From NCBI GenBank assembly GCA_049602155.1, contig JBMYRH010000044.1, positions 1-30,795 on the forward strand: a stretch of DNA of 30,795 nt. The letters are read 5' to 3'. The translations under genes and the position numbers were made by a program. The notes below the pieces were generated by a model, which was not told where the DNA came from, did not search any database, and saw only the letters and a list, made by a program, of their open reading frames with translations. Below are positions 8,341-15,580 of the stretch, piece after piece (the stretch's first letter is position 1; every line of letters starts with the position of its first letter). The DNA comes from JBMYRH01 sp049602155. Lineage in GTDB: Bacteria; Myxococcota_A; UBA9042; PHBI01; JBMYRH01.

Positions 8341-11073
8341 TCATTGGACCACGACTTTGTCGACGTTCACGTACGACGTAGCGTGCCAGAAGACGCGGAA
8401 CTCCAAGACGCTCCCTTCGGGATTGGTGAAGGGCAGTGAGAAGGTCTGGTAGGTCCACGGTGCGTTGAATTCGAAGCGCGTCAGCTCTCGCGCGGCGAGC
8501 ACTGTTTGGTTCTGGCTGTCGAAGACGTCGATGGTGGCGACGGCGACGTCGACGCCTGGGGCGCCGTTGATGTCGACCATCAGGTCAAAGTCAGCGGTGT
8601 AGGGTCCGGGGCCGAGCGCCGATGTATACGGTCCGTAGCACATGTGCCCGGCCTCTTGGTCGGCGGTGTTGCATGCCCAACCGTCTCCGTCTGGGTAGCC
8701 CACGACGTGAGAGAGGTCGGTCTCGGCCTCGAGCACGAGGGCGCTGCCGCCTTCAGTGACCCCTTGGAGGTTCTTCGTCAGGTGAGCGAAGAGCGTCTCG
8801 GCGCTGACGACGCGCACGTGCTCATCGAGCATCGACACGGTCCACGCCACTGCGCCCATCGCGCCGGTGCCTTTGGGGCTCTCGGGCCACTCGCTCCAGG
8901 CGTGGGCGTTGACCAGTGAGTAAGAGTGGATGTCCTCTTTGGGGTTCGCGGGCGCGGCGTTGAGGCTCGCCGCGACCCCCTGTGGCGAGTCTTGATAGGC
9001 GCCGTTGTTCCAGAGGAGGTAGCGGAACGATAAAATGGGCTTCCCGTAAGCCCAGTGCAGCGCGCCCTGGAAGGCGTTGTAGTCGTCCCAATCCTTGTAC
9101 ATGACGGCATCGATCCCTGGCTGTGCGGCGAAGGGATCGCAGGAGGTGAGGTCGCCCTCGCCGTCCAAGACTGTGACGATGCGCATGTCGGTCTGGGCCA
9201 TCACCTCTCCGGTGTCTTGGGCGAGCTTCAGCGGATCGCTGTGGATCGCTGGGAGCGCGTAGCCGGAGCCGGAGGGCGCCGCGACTGCATAGTCGTTGGG
9301 CGTCGCGCTCTCATAGAGCCAGCTCAAGATCGTCGGCGCGGCTTGTGGGAGCATGGGGCTCACTTCCCAGTTCATCGGGAAGCTCCCGCGCTCAGGGCTC
9401 CCCCACCAACGCTCGTCGTCAAAGGCGTTCTGCAGGAACTGGATGTTGTCCCCGTCAGACATCACGAAGGCGACATAGTGCACCCCGTCCTCGGTCACCT
9501 CATCGTCGGGAGCGTGGTTGTTCCCTGTGATCGGTGCACCCTCGACTCGGGCGAGGACCGAGAGGTTCGATGAGAAGTCCGAGGCGACGACGCTCCCACC
9601 TCCGAGGGAGGCGCCTTTGACGAAGTCGTACTCGCCGCAGTCGGCTCCCCAACCGTAGATGACCGGGCTCTGGAGTTGGGAGGCGAGCTCGGTCCTTAGG
9701 TCCCCGCAGGTCGCGTCAAAGTAGATGAAGGCGCGCTCAGAGATCGGGAAGTCGACAAGCCACTCACCATGCCCTGGGGTCTCTGACTGCTCGGCGAGCA
9801 TGTCCGGTGAGAACTGGCCACTGTACGTCTCCCAGCACCACGCCTCGTCCAGCCCGCGGGCGTCGAGGACCATCTCCAACCCTGCCGCCTGTGCTTGCGC
9901 TTCGAGGTCCGGGCTCAAAGCGACGGTCCCTAAGACCCCAGCTAGGCTCAGTGCGACAGACTGGCTGCTCGTATACGGGTCGTAGAGGACGTACCCGGAG
10001 AGTGCATCCTTGAAGCGCGCGATGAGCGCCCACAGGTCGGGCTCCTCGACGAAATTCACACCATAGTCGGCGACCAGTCGCGCGCGGTGTAAGGGCATGG
10101 CTTGCCCACCCCCGAGCCAGATCGCCGGGCGGTGCTGGGCCAGCACCCCTTGAGCGCTGATGGCGGCGATCCGCTCGAGCCCGTTCAGACCACTGCGAGG
10201 TAGGTCATAGAGGCAGTGGTTGTTGACCGAGCAGGGAGGCGATGGGCAGGGCATCAGCGCCAATTCTGTGGCGCCACAGGTCTGCTCAGCCGTGCAGAAA
10301 TCGACAGTGCAGGGGTTGCCATCATCGCATCCCCCGCAGCTCCCTCCGCAGCCGTCATCGCCACAGCTCACCCCGTCACACTCGGGTTTGCAGGTGCACG
10401 CGCCGTCGACACAGAGCTGTTCGTCAGCGCAGGTGCCACAGTTGATGCCACACCCGTTGTTACCGCAGTCGATGCCGGCACAGCTGGACTCACAGGTGCA
10501 AGCCCCNNNNNNNNNNNNNNNNNNNNNNNNNNNNNNNNNNNNNNNNNNNNNNNNNNNNNNNNNNNNNNNNNNNNNNNNNNNNNNNNNNNNNNNNNNNNNN
10601 NNNNNTGCGCCTGCGCAATCAGGCTGACATGGAGGGGGCTCCACATCGTCCGTGGGCCCTTGGACGTCTGGACCGTCCGCGTCCGAGTGTGGCTCTGGGC
10701 TCGTGTCTTCGGATGACATGCTGTCTTGTTCAGGCGTGGAGGTGGCGTCTTCAGCGTCGGCGCCCCCTGAGGTGTCTGGGTTCGATGGCGTGTCGATGTC
10801 GGCGCGCGTGGCCGCGTCGTCTTGGTCAGGCGCGGTGTCCGAGGCAGCGCCTTGTCCATCAGCGCTTGATTCGCTCGCGTCGGTGGCGGGCCCGATGGCG
10901 TCCGCGACCGGGTCGCTCGGGCCCGCATCGACCACGACCGGTGGTTGGGCAGCGTCGCCTTCTTCTGCGCCCACCGATTGGAGCGCCGACGAGTCGGGGA
11001 TCTGCGTCGGATCTTCCGCGCTGCAGGCGACGATGAGAAGCGTCGCGGTCACCAATGTCGCCAGATTTCGCAT
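8341..11073 (-). CDS. GxGYxYP glycoside-hydrolase-like lipoprotein with Cys-repeat stalk
   Basis: About 910 residues from the ATG at 11073. The frame is open upstream to 11310, but the lipoprotein signal starts here: MRNLATLV, a hydrophobic core, lipobox IVAC. Order: acidic Asp/Ser/Pro linker (about 20-148); a Cys-repeat stalk partly hidden by N bases; then an enzyme-like domain. That domain has 'SDGDNIQF' (Asp540-Asn543) and 'GSGYALP' (602-608), matching the signature of the GxGYxYP putative glycoside hydrolase family (PF14323). The last ~130 residues ('LVLEAETDLSHVVG', ending 'SYVNVDKVVVQ') look like a jelly-roll carbohydrate-binding module. It is probably exposed on the outer membrane as a polysaccharide-active protein; no substrate or activity is established for this type. 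Convergent with the UPF0104 gene and divergent from the Cys-rich array gene. Confidence 0.88.
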   Translation of the reverse strand: MRNLATLVTATLLIVACSAEDPTQIPDSSALQSVGAEEGDAAQPPVVVDAGPSDPVADAIGPATDASESSADGQGAASDTAPDQDDAATRADIDTPSNPDTSGGADAEDATSTPEQDSMSSEDTSPEPHSDADGPDVQGPTDDVEPPPCQPDCAGAXXXXXXXXXXXXXXXXXXXXXXXXXXXXXXXXXGACTCESSCAGIDCGNNGCGINCGTCADEQLCVDGACTCKPECDGVSCGDDGCGGSCGGCDDGNPCTVDFCTAEQTCGATELALMPCPSPPCSVNNHCLYDLPRSGLNGLERIAAISAQGVLAQHRPAIWLGGGQAMPLHRARLVADYGVNFVEEPDLWALIARFKDALSGYVLYDPYTSSQSVALSLAGVLGTVALSPDLEAQAQAAGLEMVLDARGLDEAWCWETYSGQFSPDMLAEQSETPGHGEWLVDFPISERAFIYFDATCGDLRTELASQLQSPVIYGWGADCGEYDFVKGASLGGGSVVASDFSSNLSVLARVEGAPITGNNHAPDDEVTEDGVHYVAFVMSDGDNIQFLQNAFDDERWWGSPERGSFPMNWEVSPMLPQAAPTILSWLYESATPNDYAVAAPSGSGYALPAIHSDPLKLAQDTGEVMAQTDMRIVTVLDGEGDLTSCDPFAAQPGIDAVMYKDWDDYNAFQGALHWAYGKPILSFRYLLWNNGAYQDSPQGVAASLNAAPANPKEDIHSYSLVNAHAWSEWPESPKGTGAMGAVAWTVSMLDEHVRVVSAETLFAHLTKNLQGVTEGGSALVLEAETDLSHVVGYPDGDGWACNTADQEAGHMCYGPYTSALGPGPYTADFDLMVDINGAPGVDVAVATIDVFDSQNQTVLAARELTRFEFNAPWTYQTFSLPFTNPEGSVLEFRVFWHATSYVNVDKVVVQ
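10309..10629 (-). repeat. Cys-rich 34-residue tandem repeats in the lipoprotein stalk
   Basis: The stalk encodes repeats of the form C-x3-C-x-G-x2-C-G-x-[DN]-G-C-G-x2-C-G-x-C. One full unit (GACTC to GACTC) is 34 residues. It is followed by a copy with 'CGDDGCGGSCGGC' and preceded by a copy cut by the N run. Such repeats are typical spacers in secreted proteins of Myxococcota-like bacteria (from memory). Confidence 0.8.
10507..10605. other. Run of 99 N (assembly gap or masked repeat)
   Basis: 99 unresolved bases inside the Cys-repeat region. The length keeps the frame (33 codons). The repeat phase, however, predicts 22 codons (66 nt) for one missing unit or 56 codons (168 nt) for two, so 99 is probably an estimate. 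Confidence 0.95.
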
Positions 11074-11309
11074 CACGTAGGCTCCCATCATCGCCCCATA
11101 GAAGTCTGGCACACGCGACACGGTGTTGTCCTGCTCACCGACACGCGGGGGAGCTTGAGGGGCGCGACAGTGTGGGTAAGGCCGTGTCCATTCGAGGGAA
11201 TTGTTACGAGTCCGACTTTTTTTTGAAGAACCTTGGATAGTGCGGGAAAGAGGGAGTGTGATGACGATGCTCCTCACGCATCTCCTCCCCCTCACAACCA
11301 GGACATCCA

Positions 11310-13532
11310 ATGCAGCCGATACGCATCCTATTGTTCGCGCTCTGTATGACCACGCTCTGTTTTGGGTCAGCCTTTGCGGCCCAAGAAGGGACCGCGCTTT
11401 GTGCAGAGACAGGTGGGGCTTGGACCGACTGTGGCTCTGGCTGTGGTCCCTACACGTGCACCAACCCGCCGCCCGAAGACCCCAATGAGCCTGTCGCTTG
11501 CCCGGCTGTGTGTAGCCAGCACTGCCTTTGTCCGGCGTCTGCTCCGATCTGGACAGACGAGCTTGGGTGCGTGACAGCGGCGACCTGCGAGATGGATGAA
11601 GAGGATGTGTACGACCTCGTGCTCTGCAATGTGAGCGGCGGGGCGTGGACGGAATGCGGCGCCAGCTGCGAGCTCTTCACCTGCGACAACCCCCCGCCCA
11701 CGCCCGACAGTGAGGGGCTGCTGTGTACGGATGACTGCTCGTTGCAGTGCACCTGCCCGGACGCCGCCCCGATCTGGGATCCAACGGTCGGGTGCGTCAC
11801 TGCAGACACTTGTGACGCGGATACGACGATGGGCCAGCAAGGGCTCTGCGCCGACAGCGGTGGCAGTTGGACCGAGTGTGGCTCTGGCTGTGGGCCCTTG
11901 ATGTGCGGGGACGATCCGACGGCCGGGATGGACTGCCCAGCGGTGTGTCTCCAGCAGTGTGCGTGCTCGGTGGACGCCCCCTTCTGGGACCCCACCCTGG
12001 GGTGCATTCCGGAGGATGCCTGCGAGGCCGAACAAGACCCAGACGCGGAAGCCAAGGTGCTCTGCTCAGACACCGGTGGCTCGTGGACCGACTGTGGTTC
12101 GGGCTGCGGACCGATGCCTTGCGGGGCTGACCCTGCGGACTTCGAGGTCTGCCCACCGTCCTGTGAGCTGATGTGCAACTGCCCCACTGAGGCCCCCTAC
12201 TGGAGCGACGCGCTCGGGTGCCACGGTCCCATGGACTGTGACGGGCTCTGTGACGCCGGTCAGAGCTGGAATGCCGAGGTCGCCTCCTGCTGCCCTGAAG
12301 CGCTCTTCGTCGCCGATTGTGGCTGTGAAGATGGCTTCGTATATGTCGGGGACATGGCGGTGTACGACGAGAACAGCTGCCTGATTGGGTACACCTGTGA
12401 GTGTGTCCCTGATGGGGCTCAGGATTGTGCAGAAGATGAGGAGTGGAACGCCGATGCACAGATTTGCTGCGCGGCCACCAGCGCCTCGCCTGGCTGCGAA
12501 TGTGAGAGTCCCATGGTCCCGGAGTCTACCCCGGTCTTGGACGAGCAAGGCTGTGTCTTGGACTACGTGTGTGAGTGTGTGCCCGCCGGTGAGAACCCCT
12601 TCACCGACGATGACTCCGATGGTCACACGTCGGATGTCGACTGCAACGACGGGGATAAGACCATCTACCCAGGGGCCCTTGAGCTGTGCAATGGCGTCGA
12701 TGATGACTGTGATGGCGAGGTCGACGAGGGGGCGTGCGACATCGACCCCACCCAGTGCGACGATGACATCGATGCGCTCTGTGACATGGAGCCCCCGACC
12801 TGTGATGCAGGGCTCTTGCTCGCTGTTCAGCAGGGGTGCTACGTCTGCGTAGATCCAGAGACCTGCGCGCCGCCCGTGGCCCCGGAGGTCGCGCTCTGCG
12901 TGAGCACTGGCGGCACATTCAATGAGTGCGGTAACGACTGCGATCTCTATACCTGCGATGCGCTGCCCTCTGACGGGCCTCAGCCGTGCTCGGCCGCCGC
13001 GGTGTGTCTGGCCATCTGTGAGTGCCCCGCCGCCGCTCCTGTCTGGGACGCAGAGCTTGGGTGCATCACCGAGGCTGCATGCGGTGGGAGCCCTGAAGAC
13101 CCTGTTACGGCGCTCTGTGAGGCGACCGGCGGCGCGATGAGTGACTGTGCGAGCGCCTGCCCGCCAGATCCATGCGCCGATGAGTCTGCTGAGGCCCTCG
13201 ATTGCCCCGCGATGTGCGTCGTGGCCTGTGAGTGTCCAGACTCAGCACCGTACTGGGACGAGGCTGAGGGGTGTGTCGCCGAGGTGGCCTGCCCGGGAGC
13301 GTCCGACGAGTCCGGGGAGCCCGAAGAGTCCGATGAGCCTGGTCAGGGTGAGGGTAGCAGCGAGTCCCCGGAGGACGAGAGCGCCTCAGGGCCGGAGGTT
13401 CCCGAGTCGGGCGACGATAGTGGCGGTTGTTCCGGCGGCGGTGGTCAGGCCTCGCTGCTCTGGATGCTCGGCCTCGCGTGCCTCGGGCTGACGCTCCGAC
13501 GCCGCACCCTCATCCGTTCACCACACCCTTAA
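11310..13532 (+). CDS. Secreted surface protein with six TIL-like ten-Cys domains (paralogue A)
   Basis: 740 residues. A signal peptide (1-23, ending SAFA-A) is followed by ten-cysteine domains at about 31-93, 106-168, 180-238, 252-310, 530-591 and 603-661. Each runs 'LC-x3-GG-x-W-[TS]-[DE]-C-GSGC-GP-x2-C', a Pro/Asp loop, 'CPAVC-x3-C-x-CP-x2-AP-x-W', 'GC[VI]-x4-C'. Cys spacing 9-3-4-n-3-3-1-12-5 is very close to trypsin-inhibitor-like (TIL) domains. Between domains 4 and 5 are two eight-Cys modules with a CC pair (313-365, 373-423) and a MopE-like metal-binding segment (431-475, 'CNGVDDDCDG'). An acidic linker (662-705) leads to 'SGGCSGGGG', a transmembrane helix and 'RRR', a sorting-type anchor. 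AGGA lies 6 nt before the ATG. Likely surface-anchored; protease inhibition is a hypothesis. Confidence 0.85.
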   Translation: MQPIRILLFALCMTTLCFGSAFAAQEGTALCAETGGAWTDCGSGCGPYTCTNPPPEDPNEPVACPAVCSQHCLCPASAPIWTDELGCVTAATCEMDEEDVYDLVLCNVSGGAWTECGASCELFTCDNPPPTPDSEGLLCTDDCSLQCTCPDAAPIWDPTVGCVTADTCDADTTMGQQGLCADSGGSWTECGSGCGPLMCGDDPTAGMDCPAVCLQQCACSVDAPFWDPTLGCIPEDACEAEQDPDAEAKVLCSDTGGSWTDCGSGCGPMPCGADPADFEVCPPSCELMCNCPTEAPYWSDALGCHGPMDCDGLCDAGQSWNAEVASCCPEALFVADCGCEDGFVYVGDMAVYDENSCLIGYTCECVPDGAQDCAEDEEWNADAQICCAATSASPGCECESPMVPESTPVLDEQGCVLDYVCECVPAGENPFTDDDSDGHTSDVDCNDGDKTIYPGALELCNGVDDDCDGEVDEGACDIDPTQCDDDIDALCDMEPPTCDAGLLLAVQQGCYVCVDPETCAPPVAPEVALCVSTGGTFNECGNDCDLYTCDALPSDGPQPCSAAAVCLAICECPAAAPVWDAELGCITEAACGGSPEDPVTALCEATGGAMSDCASACPPDPCADESAEALDCPAMCVVACECPDSAPYWDEAEGCVAEVACPGASDESGEPEESDEPGQGEGSSESPEDESASGPEVPESGDDSGGCSGGGGQASLLWMLGLACLGLTLRRRTLIRSPHP
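12246..12578 (+). repeat. Two eight-Cys 'CC' modules inside paralogue A
   Basis: Residues 313-365 and 373-423 form a 60-residue-pitch tandem repeat. Cys spacings are 13-0-8-1-17-5-1 and 12-0-8-1-16-5-1, each with a conserved Trp (SW, EW) before the adjacent CC pair and ending 'CECVP'. Paralogue B lacks this block. No family is recognised. Confidence 0.7.
12600..12734 (+). other. MopE-like metal-binding segment in paralogue A
   Basis: Residues 431-475 contain 'DDDSDGHTSDVDCNDGD', 'YPGALELCNGVDDDCDG' and 'VDEG'. This is the pattern of the putative metal-binding motif of MopE-type proteins (PF11617), with Asp-rich calcium-like loops and a Cys pair. It separates TIL-like domains 4 and 5. Confidence 0.8.
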
Positions 13533-13546
13533 ACGGGTTCATGGCG

Positions 13547-13560
13547 CTGCGAATTCGCAG
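13547..13560. promoter_or_regulatory. Perfect 14-bp palindrome upstream of paralogue B
   Basis: CTGCGAATTCGCAG is its own reverse complement, and GAATTCGC recurs at once (13551 and 13562). It lies about 97 bp before the ATG at 13657 and just after the stop of paralogue A. It could be an operator for the second gene or part of an A-B transcript structure. No regulator is in view. Confidence 0.35.
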
Positions 13561-13644
13561 AATTCGCGTCGCTCCGCTCGCACCGATACACTCCTTTCAC
13601 CTACGCCCTTGCTGAGCGTCTGTCTTGGCGCACCTGTCCTTTCC

Positions 13645-13650
13645 AAGGAG
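13645..13650 (+). promoter_or_regulatory. Ribosome binding site fixing the start of paralogue B
   Basis: AAGGAG lies 6 nt before the ATG at 13657. It favours that start over the in-frame upstream codon at 13609, and the chosen start places a clean signal peptide at the N-terminus. Confidence 0.75.
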
Positions 13651-13656
13651 TCATCG

Positions 13657-15330
13657 ATGTTGTCGCGCTTAATCACTGTCCTGTTTGCGCTCTGTACCGT
13701 GGCGCTCTTAAGCGGCTCGGCCTTTGCACTTATCGCCAACGACCCCGTCGCCTTCTGTGACCAGACGGGGGGCACGTGGACAGATTGTGGCTCTGGATGC
13801 GGTCCGGCGACCTGTGACACCCCCGATCCGGCGGCCGGGGGGGTTTGCCCCTCGGTCTGCACAGAGATGTGCGAATGCCCCGCTGAGGCGCCGCTATGGG
13901 CCGAAGGCATGGGCTGCATTTCAGAGAAAGAGTGTGCGGGCGGTGAGGACCCGATGCCGCCTGGCATGGCCATGTGCGAAGCGGATGGCGGCACCTGGGA
14001 CTGGTGTGGCTCGGGCTGTGGACCTTACACCTGCGATAACCCCCCTCCCTCTGAAGATGATGAGCCTGTCAGCTGCCCAGCGGTGTGTATCGAGCAGTGT
14101 GCGTGCCCTGGGGAGGCCCCGCTTTGGGACGACGCGGAGGGCTGCATCGCTGCGAGCGAGTGTGGCGGGGGTGAGAGCCCGCAAGTCACGCTCTGCACGG
14201 AGACCGGCGGGACCTGGGAGGAGTGCGGGTCTGGCTGTGGCCCCATGGGCTGCGGTGACGACCCCGCAGACTTTGAGGCCTGCCCCGCGGTCTGCCTCGA
14301 GCAGTGCGGATGCCCTGAGAGCGCGCCTCTGTGGCACGAGACCATGGGCTGCATCGCCGAGAGCGACTGTGAAGGGTTGAGCGAGGACGCCGACCAAGAC
14401 GGCTACCCCGCCTCCGAAGAGTGCGACGACGATAACGCCGGGGTGTACCCAGGCGCTGTCGAGGTCTGCAACGGCATCGACGACAACTGCGACGGTGCGA
14501 TCGATGAGGGCTGTGAGAACACCCCATCGGACGAAGAGGTCCTCTGCGTCACCACCGGTGGTGAGATGGCCGACTGCTTGAGCGGCTGTGCGCCTTTCTC
14601 ATGTGATAACCTGCCCGAGGCCGATGTGGCGTGTGACTCGGTCTGTGTCGCTGGCTGTGCATGCCCCGAAGACGCGCCGCTCTGGGATGACGAGTCAGGG
14701 TGCTACGCGGTCAGCGAGTGCGGAGATGCTCCCAGCAACCCAGAGGTCCTCTGTGAGTCGACGGGCGGTCAAATGGGCAGCATCGATGACTGCGCACCGT
14801 TCACCTGTGACAACCTCCCAGGTGAGGCACAGGATTGCTTGGCCGAGGCCAAGTATGGCTGTCAGTGCCCAGACTCGGCGCCGCTCTGGAGCGACGAGGC
14901 GGGCTGCTTCGCGGCGACGGAGTGCGAGGGCGATGCCACCTCGGACCCGACCGCGCTCTGCGAGGCCACCGGCGGTGAGATGAACGATTGCTTGAGCGGC
15001 TGTGCGCCCTATTCGTGTGACAACCCCCCGCAAGAGGTGGAGAACTGCCTCGCTGTCTGCGTGATGGGCTGCGCCTGCCCGGCGGACGCGCCGCTTTGGA
15101 GCGACGAGGACGGCTGCTTCGCGGAGAGCACCTGCGATGGCTCCAGCGATGGCTCTGGCGATGGCTCCAGTGACGGCTCTGGCGATGGCGCCGGCGAGCC
15201 GACTGTCCCCGAGGATGACGACGCTGACAGCGGCGGCTGCCAGGGTGGTGCGCAGGGCTCTTGGATGCTGATCCTCGCGATGATGGTGGTGGGTTGGACG
15301 ACCCGTCGACGCATGAACCTCGAGGCCTAG
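13657..15330 (+). CDS. Secreted surface protein with six TIL-like ten-Cys domains (paralogue B)
   Basis: 557 residues, a tandem paralogue of the gene at 11310. The signal peptide is MLSRLIT to SAFA (1-24). Ten-Cys domains lie at about 34-93, 107-169, 180-238, 297-355, 366-423 and 435-493. A MopE-like segment ('CNGIDDNCDG', 246-286) separates domains 3 and 4. Domain 5 lacks Cys2 ('MGSIDDC') and Cys6 ('CLAEAKYGC', Ala398), while all other domains keep ten cysteines. A short Ser/Asp/Gly repeat and acidic linker (494-525) precede 'SGGCQGG', a transmembrane helix and 'RRR', the same anchor type as paralogue A. The first three domains resemble 'GSGCGP' copies in A; the last three form a 'LSGCAP' subfamily, suggesting separate domain amplification. 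Likely cell-surface; inhibitor function is inferred from the fold pattern only. Confidence 0.85.
   Translation: MLSRLITVLFALCTVALLSGSAFALIANDPVAFCDQTGGTWTDCGSGCGPATCDTPDPAAGGVCPSVCTEMCECPAEAPLWAEGMGCISEKECAGGEDPMPPGMAMCEADGGTWDWCGSGCGPYTCDNPPPSEDDEPVSCPAVCIEQCACPGEAPLWDDAEGCIAASECGGGESPQVTLCTETGGTWEECGSGCGPMGCGDDPADFEACPAVCLEQCGCPESAPLWHETMGCIAESDCEGLSEDADQDGYPASEECDDDNAGVYPGAVEVCNGIDDNCDGAIDEGCENTPSDEEVLCVTTGGEMADCLSGCAPFSCDNLPEADVACDSVCVAGCACPEDAPLWDDESGCYAVSECGDAPSNPEVLCESTGGQMGSIDDCAPFTCDNLPGEAQDCLAEAKYGCQCPDSAPLWSDEAGCFAATECEGDATSDPTALCEATGGEMNDCLSGCAPYSCDNPPQEVENCLAVCVMGCACPADAPLWSDEDGCFAESTCDGSSDGSGDGSSDGSGDGAGEPTVPEDDDADSGGCQGGAQGSWMLILAMMVVGWTTRRRMNLEA
14392..14514 (+). other. MopE-like metal-binding segment in paralogue B
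   Basis: Residues 246-286 carry 'DQDGY', 'ECDDDNAGVYPGAVEVCNG' and 'DDNCDGAIDEGC', the same PF11617-type pattern as in paralogue A. It again lies between TIL-like domain blocks. Confidence 0.8.
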
Positions 15331-15350
15331 TGACACGAGGTGCTCCCGAT

Positions 15351-15371
15351 CGCGCCCGAGGGTTGGGCGCG
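15351..15371 (+). terminator. GC-rich hairpin downstream of paralogue B
   Basis: Stem CGCGCCC / GGGCGCG (7 bp) with loop gagggtt, 20 bp after the stop at 15330. There is no T-tract, so it is at best a Rho-assisted or structural terminator. The rest of the 250-bp gap up to 15581 shows no gene. Confidence 0.35.
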
Positions 15372-15580
15372 GTTGGGTGCGCCTGAGTGTGCGCCCTCTC
15401 GATCCCCTCGTTGAGCTCACTGAGCGCGCGCGCGGCCAAGTGATAACGTGCGCTTGTCCTCACGCGATGCTGTCTGGCTGTGCCATCGCGGCACCTCCGG
15501 AATAGCGCCCCCTGTGCGTCCGTCTTTTTGGTGGGTTGTCTTTTCGACGACTCTGGGGAGCCGGGGGTATTCTCACGCCC

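Noticed and set aside
11217..11224. Run of eight T before paralogue A, considered as an intrinsic terminator
   Set aside because: No stable hairpin precedes it, and it lies in a divergent promoter region where a terminator is not expected; it may be an A/T-rich promoter element.
11074..11310. Upstream extension of the GxGYxYP lipoprotein frame to 11310
   Set aside because: The extra 79 residues are Arg/Ser-rich with no motif, and the lipoprotein signal peptide begins at the ATG at 11073; the extension would also cover the divergent promoter region.
11367..12187. Long reverse-strand frames under the TIL-like arrays (also 13921-14397 and 14695-15420)
   Set aside because: Their repetitive look mirrors the sense-strand repeats; the sense frame has the signal peptide, conserved cysteines and anchor.
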